DNA from: Burkholderiaceae bacterium | GTDB taxonomy: Bacteria > Pseudomonadota > Gammaproteobacteria > Burkholderiales > Burkholderiaceae | NCBI GenBank assembly: GCA_021166835.1 | Contig: JAJPEN010000063.1 | Coordinates: 56,466 to 120,465, forward strand | Direction: 5' to 3' | DNA length: 64,000 nucleotides | In this document: positions 42,965 through 51,704 of the stretch, piece after piece | Layout: every line of letters begins with the position of its first letter | Numbering within the stretch: the stretch's first letter is position 1 | Position numbers and translations under genes: made by a program | The notes under the pieces: generated by a model | Databases searched by the model: none | Seen by the model: the letters and a program-made list of their open reading frames with translations, nothing else | Told to the model about the DNA's origin: nothing

Positions 42965-45900
42965 TCAGAAACTTTCGTTCGTGCGCTGCTCGAGCAGGCG
43001 GCGCAACGGCTTCTCGCCCCAGCGCCAGAACATCACCGGCGTGAGCACCGTATCGAGCAGCGTCGAGCTGACGAGGCCGCCGAAGATGACGACGGCCACC
43101 GGATGGAGCACCTCCTTGCCCGGAGCGTCGGCCGACAGCAGAAGCGGCACCAGCGCGAAGGCGGCAACGAGTGCGGTCATCAGCACCGGCGTGAGCCGCT
43201 CGAGCGAACCGCGCACGATCATCGCCTTGCCGAAGCGCTCGCCCTCGAGCGCGCACAGGTTGATGTAATGCGAGATCTTCAGGATGCCGTTGCGCGTGGC
43301 GATGCCGGCGAGCGTGACGAAGCCGACCAGCGCCGCCACTGACAGCGGCTGCCCCGAGATCCACAGCGCGACGACGCTGCCGACCAGCGCGAGCGGGATG
43401 TTGCCCATGACGATCAGCGCGAGCACCGTCGATCGGTAGCGGCCGTAGAGCACGAGGAAGATCATCGCAAGCGAGACGAGCGCGAGCAGCGCGATCAGCC
43501 GCGATGCCTGCTCCTGCGCCTGGAACTGGCCCTCGAGCGCCGTGAAGTAGCCGTCGGGCATCGGCCGGGCTGCCAGCTCGGCACGGATCGCAGCGATCAC
43601 TTCGGACGTGTCGCGCCCGTCGGCGTTCGCCGAGACGACGATGCGACGTCGCGCGTTCTCGCGGATGATCTGGTTCGGCCCGTCGCCGTCCTCGATCGAC
43701 GCGATCCGCGACAGCGGGACATGGCCGTCGGGCGTCTCGATCAGCAGGTTGCGCAGGGCGTGCGGGTCGCGTCGGCTTTCCGGCAGGCGCGCGACGAGGT
43801 CGAAGCGCCGGTTACCCTCGACGATCTGCGTGATCCGCTCGCCGGCGATCATCTGCTCGAGGCCACGCAGCAGCGCGCCGGGCGACACGGCATGGCGCGC
43901 CGCCTCGTCGTAGTCGATGCGGATCTTCGTCTGCGGAATGCGCACCTGCTTTTCGACCTGCAGGTCTGTCACGCCCGGAATCGCCGCGAGCCGCATGCGC
44001 AGGTCCTCGGCGAGCGCACGCAGCGTGTCGAGGTCGTCGCCGTAGACCTTCAGCGCGATCTGCGCGCGCACGCCGGAGAGCAGGTGGTCGAGCCGATGCG
44101 AGATCGGCTGCCCGACGTTCAGCACGGCGGGCAGCGAGGCGAGATGCGCGCGGACGTCGCGGATGACTTCGTCGCGACTTCGTCCGCTGCGCGCGAGATC
44201 GATCTCCAGCTCGGTGGAGTGCACGCCCTCGGCGTGCTCGTCGAGCTCGGCGCGACCGGTGCGCCGTCCGACCTGCGTCACCTCGGGCACGCGCGCGACG
44301 AGGCGCTCGCCGATCGCGCCGATGCGGTTCGATTCCGCGAGCGACGTCCCCGGCTCCAGCAGCAGGCTCACCGTGAGCGTGCCCTCGTTGAACGGCGGCA
44401 GGAACGAGCGCGGGAACAGCGGCACCGTCGCCACCGTACCGAGCACGACGACGAGCGCGACGGCGAGCAGGCCGCGGCCGTGCGCGAACGACCAGTCGAG
44501 CAGCTTCGCGTCCCATCGTTTCAGCAGCCGCACCAGCGCGCTGTCGCCTGCATCGAGCCGCTTCATCGCGGGCAGCAGGTAGTACGCCATCACCGGGGTG
44601 AGCGTCACCGAGACGATCATGCTGGCGAGGATCGAGACGATGTAGGCGACGCCCAGCGGGGTGAACAGGCGGCCCTCGATGCCCGGCAGCACGAACAGCG
44701 GAACGAAGACGAGCACGACGATGATCGTCGCGTAGACGATCGCCGAACGGACCTCCAGCGTTGCCTTCGCGATCACTTCGGCCACCGGACGCGGCTCGGG
44801 CAACGCGCGATTCAGTTTCAGCCGCCGCAGGACGTTCTCGACGCCGACCACCGCGTCGTCGACCAGCTCGCCGATCGCGATCGCCAGCCCGCCGAGCGTC
44901 ATCGTGTTGATCGAAAGCCCGAACGCGTGGAAGACGAGCGCCGTCGCGAGCAGCGATACGGGGATCGCGGTGAGCGAGATCAACGTCGTGCGCACGTTCA
45001 GCAGGAACGCGAAGAGCACGACGGCGACCAGGATCGCGCCGTCGCGCAACGCCTCCTCGACGTTGCCGACCGAGCGCTCGATGAAGTCGGCCTGCCGGAA
45101 CAGGAAGCGCGGCTCGTCGACGCCCGGCGGCCGGCTCTTCGCGAGCTCGCCGACCGCCTTCTCGATCTCGCGCGTGAGCGCCACGCTGTCGGCGCCCGGC
45201 TGCTTCTGCACGGAGACGAGCACCGCCGGCCTGCCGGCGTAGCCGCCGTCGCCGCGCTTGATTGCCGCGCCGATCGTCACGTCGGCGACCTGGTGCAGCA
45301 GCACGCGTTGCCCGTCCTGCGTCGAGACGACGAGGTTGCGAAGGTCGTCGATCCGGTTCGTCCGTCCGATCTGCCGGATCAGGTACTCGCGGCCCTGCGC
45401 CTCGAGGAAGCCGCCGCTCGTGTTCGCGCCGAAGTCCTTCAGCGCCGCGTCGACGCGCTCGCGCGGCACGCGCAGCGCCTGCAGTTGCTCGGGCCGGATC
45501 CCGACGCGGTACTGGCGCACCTCTCCGCCGATCGCGATCGCCTGCGCGACGCCGGGAATCGTCAGCAGCCGCGGGCGCACGACCCAGTCGGCGTACTCGC
45601 GCACCCGCATCGGGCTGACGCGTGCCGGATCCGCAGGGAACGCGATCAGCAGGATCTCGCCCATGATCGACGAGATCGGGCCCATCTGCGGCACGACGTT
45701 CGGCGGCAGCTGTTCACGCACGAGATTCAGCCGCTCGGCGACCTGCTGCCGGTTGCGATGGATGTCCGAACCCCAGTCGAACTCGACGTAGACGATCGAC
45801 AGCCCGACGCCCGATACCGAGCGCACGCGCGTGACGCCCGCCATGCCGTTCATCCCGGCCTCGATGGGGAAGGTGACGAGCTGCTCGACCTCCTCGGGCG

Positions 45901-46069
45901 CCATGCCGCCCGCTTCGGTCATCAGCGTGACGGTCGGCCTGTTCAGGTCCGGAAAGACGTCGACCGGCATCTGGCGCAGCGTGAGCGCGCCGTAGACGAC
46001 GAGCAGCAGCGACGCGGCGAGCACGATCAGCCGCTGCCGGAGGCTCGAACGGACCAGCGCTTCGAACAC
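42965..46069 (-). CDS. Heavy-metal RND efflux pump (CzcA/CusA family)
   Basis: A 1034-aa inner-membrane trimer-forming pump with twelve membrane helices and two large periplasmic loops. Family landmarks: RQMPVDVFPDLNRPTVTLMT (about 32-51), PIEAGMNGMAGVTRVRSVSG (about 67-86) and the helix-4 block AIGELVDDAVVGVENVLRRL (about 395-414) with proton-relay aspartates. That block differs from the D-F-G-x3-D-G-A of CzcA and the A-I-G-x3-D-A-A of CusA, so the ion cannot be fixed from it; copper/silver is suggested only by the neighbouring genes. GTG start; 1 nt separates it from the adaptor gene stop. Confidence 0.95.
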   Translation of the reverse strand: MFEALVRSSLRQRLIVLAASLLLVVYGALTLRQMPVDVFPDLNRPTVTLMTEAGGMAPEEVEQLVTFPIEAGMNGMAGVTRVRSVSGVGLSIVYVEFDWGSDIHRNRQQVAERLNLVREQLPPNVVPQMGPISSIMGEILLIAFPADPARVSPMRVREYADWVVRPRLLTIPGVAQAIAIGGEVRQYRVGIRPEQLQALRVPRERVDAALKDFGANTSGGFLEAQGREYLIRQIGRTNRIDDLRNLVVSTQDGQRVLLHQVADVTIGAAIKRGDGGYAGRPAVLVSVQKQPGADSVALTREIEKAVGELAKSRPPGVDEPRFLFRQADFIERSVGNVEEALRDGAILVAVVLFAFLLNVRTTLISLTAIPVSLLATALVFHAFGLSINTMTLGGLAIAIGELVDDAVVGVENVLRRLKLNRALPEPRPVAEVIAKATLEVRSAIVYATIIVVLVFVPLFVLPGIEGRLFTPLGVAYIVSILASMIVSVTLTPVMAYYLLPAMKRLDAGDSALVRLLKRWDAKLLDWSFAHGRGLLAVALVVVLGTVATVPLFPRSFLPPFNEGTLTVSLLLEPGTSLAESNRIGAIGERLVARVPEVTQVGRRTGRAELDEHAEGVHSTELEIDLARSGRSRDEVIRDVRAHLASLPAVLNVGQPISHRLDHLLSGVRAQIALKVYGDDLDTLRALAEDLRMRLAAIPGVTDLQVEKQVRIPQTKIRIDYDEAARHAVSPGALLRGLEQMIAGERITQIVEGNRRFDLVARLPESRRDPHALRNLLIETPDGHVPLSRIASIEDGDGPNQIIRENARRRIVVSANADGRDTSEVIAAIRAELAARPMPDGYFTALEGQFQAQEQASRLIALLALVSLAMIFLVLYGRYRSTVLALIVMGNIPLALVGSVVALWISGQPLSVAALVGFVTLAGIATRNGILKISHYINLCALEGERFGKAMIVRGSLERLTPVLMTALVAAFALVPLLLSADAPGKEVLHPVAVVIFGGLVSSTLLDTVLTPVMFWRWGEKPLRRLLEQRTNESF

Positions 46070-46070
46070 G

Positions 46071-47225
46071 TCAACGCACCTGCGCGAGGAGATTCGCGCC
46101 GGCGACGACGACGCGGTCGCGCGCGGCCAGCCCCGACGTCACGACGACGGTGTCCGCATCGAGCGCCTCGAAGACGACACGGCGGGGTACGAAACGCTCG
46201 GCCGCCTCGTGCACCCAGACGACCTGCTCGCCGGAGCCGATGCGCACGATCGCCTGCCGGGGAACGGCGAAACCCTCGCGATGGCGCGTGGTGCGGGCGA
46301 GCACCGCGAGCGGCTGGCCGATCGCGAGCGGAACGCCCGCCGTCTTCGCCCGAAAGAGCAGCGGCAGCGCCTGCCCGCGCAGCTGCCGGCCGGCGCCCGC
46401 CAGCTCCAGCTCGAGCGAAGCGGCGCCGACTGCCGCACTCGCACCCGAGATCTCCGCGGCCACCGCGGCGTCGTAGGCAAGCGCCTCGACCGCGAGCCGG
46501 GCCGGATCGACGATCTCGACCAGGACTTCGCGCGGCTCGACGATCTGCCCGGCGACGATCGACGTCGTGCTGACGACCCCCGAAACCGGCGCGCGCAGCG
46601 CTTCGCGCGCGGCCAACCCTGCGGCAGCGGCGGTGCGGCGTGCCTGCAGCGACTTCAGCTCGATTCGCGCCGCCTCGATGTCCTTGCGCGGCACCGATCC
46701 TTCGAGCTGCTCGAAACGAAGGACCCTGCTGCGCGCGATCGCGAGCTGCGCGTCGAGCGCAGCGAGCTCGGACTGCCGGTTCGCGCGCTCGAGGCTGGGG
46801 ATCGACGGTTCGACGAAGGCCAGCACCTCGCCCCGGGCCACGCGCTGGCCGAGCAGCGGCAATCCCTTCGGCCCGGCTTCGATGCGTCCGGTCTGCGTCG
46901 ACTGCACCCTACCGCCGGCGTTGGGCTCCGCGATGACCTTGCCCGTCAGTTCGACGGTCACCGGGAGGCTTGCCGGATCGACCGCGCGCGTGCGCACGCC
47001 GATCCGGTATTGCGCCGGCTTCGGCAGGAACACGCCGCCGTCGGGCTCGCGGCGGGGTGCGGCGGCGTCGATGCCGGCGCTGCGGACGGACGCCGACCCG
47101 TTCCCGTTCGCTGCGGAAGCGGCCGGCGCCGAATGGTCTTCGCCCTCGTGGGTCGACGCCGGGGCGGGCACGAGCGCGAGCCAGGAGGCAAACGTGAGCG
47201 CAACACATCGCCGCATCGTGCTCAT
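46071..47225 (-). CDS. Periplasmic adaptor of the RND metal efflux system, with N-terminal HEGEDH motif
   Basis: A 384-aa membrane fusion protein (CusB/CzcB type). Signal peptide about 1-25, then at residues 26-31 the motif HEGEDH in a Ser/Ala-rich linker. The adaptor core follows: VTVELTGKVIAEPNAGGRVQ (about 84-103), the lipoyl half GLPLLGQRVARGEVLAFVEP, a helical hairpin (about 150-195), APVSGVVSTTSIVAGQIVEP and barrel domains to the end. The His motif probably binds metal. The ATG overlaps the stop of the preceding gene (ATGA). Confidence 0.92.
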   Translation of the reverse strand: MSTMRRCVALTFASWLALVPAPASTHEGEDHSAPAASAANGNGSASVRSAGIDAAAPRREPDGGVFLPKPAQYRIGVRTRAVDPASLPVTVELTGKVIAEPNAGGRVQSTQTGRIEAGPKGLPLLGQRVARGEVLAFVEPSIPSLERANRQSELAALDAQLAIARSRVLRFEQLEGSVPRKDIEAARIELKSLQARRTAAAAGLAAREALRAPVSGVVSTTSIVAGQIVEPREVLVEIVDPARLAVEALAYDAAVAAEISGASAAVGAASLELELAGAGRQLRGQALPLLFRAKTAGVPLAIGQPLAVLARTTRHREGFAVPRQAIVRIGSGEQVVWVHEAAERFVPRRVVFEALDADTVVVTSGLAARDRVVVAGANLLAQVR

Positions 47226-47779
47226 GACGACGACGCCGTATTCGCCGCGCCGCCCCTGCGCCGCAGCGCGACGACTCCGAAGCCGGCGAGCAGCGCCGCA
47301 CCGGAAGCGCCCCAGACGACCGGATGCCGCCACCCCCACGCGGACTGCGCCCGGCCGCCGGCGCCTGCTGCCGGCGGCGACGCAACATCGACCGTGAGCG
47401 CGAGCAGGTCGACGTCGTCGCCGGCCTGCACGTCGATCGTCATCGGGTGCGGACCCGGATGCCCGAAGGCTTCGGCGACGACCTCGTACATGCCGGGTTC
47501 GACTTCGGCGGCTACCGCCTTCAGTGCACCGGTTTCGACGGCGATCCGCGCACCGGAGACCGGCTCGTTCGTTTCGAAGCGATCGAGATACAGCATCAGG
47601 CGACCGTTCGAGGCAACGGCGACCAGCTCGAAGAGCTCGGTGGCGGACGCCGAGCGTGCGGTCGCTTCGGAGGGCAGCGACGCCGCGACGGCAGGCGAGT
47701 GGTCCTCGCCCTCGTGCGCGAACGCGAACGCGGGGAACGCGAGCACGGCGGCGACGGTCAGTGGAAGGATGGCTTTCAT
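47222..47779 (-). CDS. Membrane-anchored periplasmic protein with HEGEDH motif, RND operon
   Basis: A 185-aa protein of unknown family. Signal peptide about 1-21, HEGEDH at residues 22-27, a predicted beta-rich domain about 45-130 (FELVAVASNGRLMLYLDRFE, GPHPMTIDVQAGDDVDLLAL), a Pro/Ala linker and one C-terminal helix (about 153-172) with basic residues after it. It sits between the TolC-like and adaptor genes with 4-nt overlaps on both sides. The location implies a structural or metal-delivery accessory of the efflux complex; function unproven. Confidence 0.8.
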   Translation of the reverse strand: MKAILPLTVAAVLAFPAFAFAHEGEDHSPAVAASLPSEATARSASATELFELVAVASNGRLMLYLDRFETNEPVSGARIAVETGALKAVAAEVEPGMYEVVAEAFGHPGPHPMTIDVQAGDDVDLLALTVDVASPPAAGAGGRAQSAWGWRHPVVWGASGAALLAGFGVVALRRRGGAANTASSS

Positions 47780-48987
47780 GGAACGACCCCCAGGGCCTGG
47801 TTCAACTGCGAGCGGGCTGCGTCGAGCGCGATGCGCTGGCGCGCTTCGAGCAGGTCCGCTTCGAGCGCCGCGGAACGAACGCGAAGCAGCGACGTGAGGT
47901 CGGTCTCGCCGAGCGAGAACGACCGCTCGGCGAGGCGAAGGTTGTCGGCAGTGGTCGCCTGCCGCGCACGAGCGATCTCGAGCTGGCGCCCGGCGGCTTC
48001 CAGTTCGGCGCGCGCGCTGTCGACGGCCGACTGCAGCCGCAGCCGCGTCGCGACGAGATCGGCTTGCGCGCGCGAGCGATCGGCTCGCGCAGCGGCCGTC
48101 CGCTGGCGAATCTGCGGCTCCCACGAGAACGGAACGCTGAGCTGGATGCCGATCGTGTTCGAGTACGGCTCGCCGCTCGCGCCGCGGTCGCGCTCCATGC
48201 GCAGCGCCACCTGCGGCGCCGCACGGTCCGACTTCACCGTCGCGAGCAGCGCCGCATCGGCCGAGCGTGCGGAAGCCGCGGCGGCCTGCCATTGCGGATG
48301 GTCCTCGGACTGCGGCGGCAGCGCGATCGCTTCGCCTTCGAGCGCGACGGGCGCGGGAACGCCGGTGAGCGCGCGCAGGCCCGCTTCCTGCGCCCGAACC
48401 TGCGCCTGCGCCCGCACGGCGTCGGCCTCGGCCGACAGCCGCTCGTCGCGCGCGAGGTTCGCGTCGAAGCGCGCAAGATCACCGGACTCGAAACGCCGCA
48501 GCACGTCCGATTCGAGCCGGCGCGCGGTGTCGACGCGGCGCGCCGCCAGGTCTCGCGCGGCGCGTGCGGCGGCCAGCGCCCACCAGCGCGTTCGCACCTC
48601 GCCGGCCAGCGCCCAGCGCAGAAATGCCCGCTGCGCCGCCACCTGTTCCTGCCTCGACTGCGCCTCGGCGCGGCGCGCCTCCTGCTGCCCCGGCAGCCAC
48701 AGGGGCACGCCGACCTCCAGCTCCCACTTGCGCGCACCGACGTCGCGATGAAACCGGTCGTCGAGCGCCGACACCGACGCCGCGGGCGGCCCGGGCACGA
48801 TGCGACCGGCGATGTCCAGGCCGACGAGCGCTTCTTCCGCCCGCGCATCGAGCGTGGCGGCGAGCGGATCGCGCATCCACGCCTGCTCGATCGCCTGCGC
48901 GAGCGACTCGGCGCGCGAATCCGCCGCGCTCGCCAGCATCAGCAACGCGAGCGCGAGCCGCGTGGCGCTCTTTCCCGGAAGTCGCAT
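47776..48987 (-). CDS. TolC/CzcC-family outer-membrane efflux protein
   Basis: A 403-aa outer-membrane factor. Signal peptide about 1-26 ([16 protein letters not shown]), then two repeats of long coiled-coil helices typical of OEP proteins (about 30-215 and 220-403), with [20 protein letters not shown] and [20 protein letters not shown] as paired strand-helix junctions. It forms the exit duct for the RND pump. It is the first gene of the operon, 45 nt from the inverted repeat that separates it from the two-component regulator genes. Confidence 0.9.
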   Translation of the reverse strand: MRLPGKSATRLALALLMLASAADSRAESLAQAIEQAWMRDPLAATLDARAEEALVGLDIAGRIVPGPPAASVSALDDRFHRDVGARKWELEVGVPLWLPGQQEARRAEAQSRQEQVAAQRAFLRWALAGEVRTRWWALAAARAARDLAARRVDTARRLESDVLRRFESGDLARFDANLARDERLSAEADAVRAQAQVRAQEAGLRALTGVPAPVALEGEAIALPPQSEDHPQWQAAAASARSADAALLATVKSDRAAPQVALRMERDRGASGEPYSNTIGIQLSVPFSWEPQIRQRTAAARADRSRAQADLVATRLRLQSAVDSARAELEAAGRQLEIARARQATTADNLRLAERSFSLGETDLTSLLRVRSAALEADLLEARQRIALDAARSQLNQALGVVP

Positions 48988-49032
48988 GGCGCGATGCTGG
49001 CGAACCGGCACCGACGCTTCGCTGACCGGCGC

Positions 49033-49048
49033 ATTACATCTTCGTAAT
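49033..49048. promoter_or_regulatory. CusR/CopR-type box between the RND operon and its regulator genes
   Basis: A perfect inverted repeat ATTAC-N6-GTAAT in the 133-nt divergent region. The half-sites and length match copper-responsive response-regulator boxes of the CusR/CopR type (ATTAC...GTAAT). It is 45 nt upstream of the TolC-like gene and 72 nt upstream of the response regulator gene, so it can serve both. Confidence 0.7.
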
Positions 49049-49120
49049 CCGCGCACGGTCGTCCGCCGCGCGTCGCACAATGCCGACGTCCGACACCCGA
49101 CCCCATCCCGACCGCTTCCG

Positions 49121-49801
49121 ATGAAGATCCTCATCGTCGAGGACGAACGCAAGACCGGCGAATACCTGCGGCAGGGGCTGCGCGAGGCCGGCTTCGTCAC
49201 CGACCTCGCGCGCGACGGCGTCGACGGCGCGCACCTGGCGACGCAGAACGACTATGACCTCGTCGTCCTCGACGTGATGCTTCCCGGCATCGACGGCTGG
49301 GAGGTGCTGCGGCGGATCCGCGGGCAGGGCCGCTCGATGCCCGTGCTGTTCCTCACGGCGCGCGACCAGGTCGACGACCGCGTCAAGGGGCTGGAGCTCG
49401 GAGCCGACGACTATCTCGTCAAGCCCTTCGCGTTCTCGGAGCTGCTCGCGCGCGTGCGCACGCTGCTGCGCCGCGGATCGGGACGCGAATCGCAGCGGCT
49501 GCGCGTCGCCGACCTCGAGCTCGACCTGCTTCGTCGTCGCGCGTCACGCGCGGGCCGTCGCATCGACCTCACCGCCAAGGAGTTCGCGCTGCTGGAACTG
49601 CTGCTGCGCCGGCAGGGCGAGGTGCTCCCCCGCTCGCTGATCGCCTCGCAGGTCTGGGACATGAACTTCGACAGCGACACCAACGTGATCGAGGTCGCGG
49701 TGCGGCGGCTGCGCGCGAAGGTGGACGACGACTTCGAGCCGAAGCTGATCCGCACCGTGCGCGGAATGGGCTACGTGATCGACGCGGCGGAGGGCGGCTG
49801 A
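49121..49801 (+). CDS. OmpR-family response regulator of the heavy-metal type (CusR/CopR-like)
   Basis: A 226-aa regulator. Receiver domain 1-120 with acidic pocket EDE (about 7-9), phospho-acceptor Asp in VVLDVMLPG (about 51) and Lys in LVKPFAF (about 101). Winged-helix DNA-binding domain about 128-222 ([49 protein letters not shown]). The start [20 protein letters not shown] is the classical heavy-metal response-regulator N-terminus. It is divergent from the RND operon and overlaps its kinase gene by 1 nt. Confidence 0.95.
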   Translation: MKILIVEDERKTGEYLRQGLREAGFVTDLARDGVDGAHLATQNDYDLVVLDVMLPGIDGWEVLRRIRGQGRSMPVLFLTARDQVDDRVKGLELGADDYLVKPFAFSELLARVRTLLRRGSGRESQRLRVADLELDLLRRRASRAGRRIDLTAKEFALLELLLRRQGEVLPRSLIASQVWDMNFDSDTNVIEVAVRRLRAKVDDDFEPKLIRTVRGMGYVIDAAEGG

Positions 49802-51183
49802 TGCCGCGGCGGTCGATCACCTTCCGCCTGACGCTGTATTTCTCGATCGCGTCGACCGCCGTCCTGCTCTTCGGCGGCTACATCGTCGGGCGCCTCGTCG
49901 AAGCGCACATGGCCGAACTGGACCGCGCGACGCTCGAAGGCAAGCTCGAACTCGTGCAACACCTCCTCGCCGAAGTACGCACCGGGCGCGAACTCGCGGC
50001 GATCCCGTCGTCGCTGTCCGAGGCGCTGATGGGGCACCACGACCTGTCCGTTGCCGTGACGCTGCCCGACGGCACGCCGTTGTACCGATCGCCCGGCTTC
50101 GAACTTCCGCCGACGCTGCCCTCGCCTGCCGCCGCAGGCGGCAGCGGCGCGCCGGTTCTCTGGCAGCACGAAGGCATCGTCTATCGCGGCCTGTCGGGCA
50201 CGGCGCCGATCGGCGAAGGAGGTTCCCCGTCCACCGTCGTCGTCGCGCTCGACATCGGCGTTCATCGCGAATTCATGGACGCGTTCCGCGACCGCCTGTG
50301 GCTTGCCGTCGGCATCGGCATCGTGCTTTCCGCGCTGCTCGGCTGGCTGTCGGCGCGCCGCGGCCTGTCGCCCGCGCGCCGGGCGCTCGAGCTGATGCAG
50401 CGCATTTCCGCGCAGCGGCTCGGAGAACGGCTGCCGCCCGATTCGCTGCCGCGCGAGCTCGCCCCGCTCGCCGCGGCCTTCAACGACATGCTCGCGCGCC
50501 TGGAAGACTCGTTCCGCCGCCTCTCGGATTTCTCTTCGGATCTCGCGCACGAGCTGCGCACGCCGATCAGCAACCTGATGACGCAGACGCAGGTCGCACT
50601 CGCCCGCGCGCGCACCGCGGACGAGTATCGCGAGATCCTGTACTCGAACCTCGAGGAGTACGAGCGGCTGTCGCAGATGACCTCCGACATGCTGTTCCTC
50701 GCGAAGGCGGACAACGGGCTCATCGCGACCCGGACCGAACGGGTCGACCTCGCCTCCGAGGTCGAGAGCCTGTTCGCTTTCTACGAGGCGCTCGCGGAGG
50801 AGCGTGATGTGCGTCTCGTGCTTGCAGGAGAAGGACGCGCGCGCGTGGACCGCGACATGCTGCGGCGAGCCATCAGCAACCTGCTGTCGAACGCGATTCG
50901 CCATACGCCGCACGGCGGCGAAATCCGCGTGCACATCTCCGAGAGCGGCTCGGGGCAGACCGAGTTGAGCGTCGAGAATCCGGGATCGTCGATCGCGCCG
51001 GAGCACCTTCCGCGGCTGTTCGATCGCTTCTACCGGGTCGATGCTTCACGCAGGAAGGAGGGCGAAGGGGCCGGCCTCGGACTGGCGATCACGAAGTCGA
51101 TCGTCGAAGCGCACGGCGGGTCGATCTCCGCCTCGAGCAAAGGCGGGATCTTCCGCTTCGCCTTCTCGGTGCCGGCATCGTGA
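49801..51183 (+). CDS. Heavy-metal sensor histidine kinase (CusS/CopS-like)
   Basis: A 460-aa inner-membrane kinase: helix about 8-28, periplasmic sensor about 30-160, second helix about 165-188 (VGIGIVLSALLGWLSA), HAMP region about 190-240, dimerisation/phospho-acceptor FSSDLAHELRTPISNLMTQT (His near 251), N-box NLLSNAIRHTPHGG and G2 box GAGLGLAITKSIVEAHGG. HIS-containing periplasmic segments (ALMGHHDLSVAV, LWQHEGIVYRG) could bind the metal. Together with the regulator it probably senses periplasmic Cu/Ag or Zn/Cd; context favours copper. Confidence 0.95.
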   Translation: MPRRSITFRLTLYFSIASTAVLLFGGYIVGRLVEAHMAELDRATLEGKLELVQHLLAEVRTGRELAAIPSSLSEALMGHHDLSVAVTLPDGTPLYRSPGFELPPTLPSPAAAGGSGAPVLWQHEGIVYRGLSGTAPIGEGGSPSTVVVALDIGVHREFMDAFRDRLWLAVGIGIVLSALLGWLSARRGLSPARRALELMQRISAQRLGERLPPDSLPRELAPLAAAFNDMLARLEDSFRRLSDFSSDLAHELRTPISNLMTQTQVALARARTADEYREILYSNLEEYERLSQMTSDMLFLAKADNGLIATRTERVDLASEVESLFAFYEALAEERDVRLVLAGEGRARVDRDMLRRAISNLLSNAIRHTPHGGEIRVHISESGSGQTELSVENPGSSIAPEHLPRLFDRFYRVDASRRKEGEGAGLGLAITKSIVEAHGGSISASSKGGIFRFAFSVPAS

Positions 51184-51211
51184 GCGACCCTGCGGGCCGC
51201 CCCATGCGCGA

Positions 51212-51700
51212 TCAGCGATTGCGCGCCTCGAGCTCCGCGTACCGGCGCTTCACTGCGTCGGGCCACGTCGAGTGGATATACGCGAGCACGGCGCGAATCT
51301 GCTCGTCGGAGAGCGTTGAACCGAATGCCGGCATGTCGCTCTCGTAGCCTGGTGGCGCGTACTTCTGGACGCCCTCCTTCACGATGTCGAAGAGTACGGC
51401 AGACGGGTGATGCCAGGTGTGCCCGGTGTCGTCGTGCGGTGGCGCGGGCATTCGCCCATCCGGGAGCCGCCGCATCCAGTCGGGCTGGCCTTCGAGCTGC
51501 GCGCCGTGGCAGCTCGCACAGTACCCGTCGTACACTTCGCGCCCTTGCGCGAGAACTGCGGGGTCGCTCGTCGCGATCCAGTTCGCTCGCGGCGAGCGCG
51601 CGATCTGCTGCCAGCCCAAGGCGGCAATGGCAGCAATCAAAACGACGGCGGCCAACGCCCAGAGGCCTCGCTTCACCCCGGCTCCCGCCGCGCTTTCCAT
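51212..51700 (-). CDS. Membrane-anchored c-type cytochrome
   Basis: A 162-aa protein with one N-terminal helix (about 10-30) and a single class I haem-c domain: YCASCHGAQLEG (about 60-71) and the axial Met in SDMPAFGSTLSDEQI (about 120-134), ending with AVLAYIHSTWP. It faces the periplasm and carries electrons. It is the last gene of the minus-strand unit, 4 nt after copA; a small cytochrome after CopA is common in betaproteobacterial copper clusters, though its purpose there is not settled. Confidence 0.92.
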   Translation of the reverse strand: MESAAGAGVKRGLWALAAVVLIAAIAALGWQQIARSPRANWIATSDPAVLAQGREVYDGYCASCHGAQLEGQPDWMRRLPDGRMPAPPHDDTGHTWHHPSAVLFDIVKEGVQKYAPPGYESDMPAFGSTLSDEQIRAVLAYIHSTWPDAVKRRYAELEARNR

Positions 51701-51704
51701 GCCC

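Noticed and set aside
42965..46069. Assigning the RND pump as CusA or CzcA by name
   Set aside because: The helix-4 motif fits neither consensus, so only the family is given.
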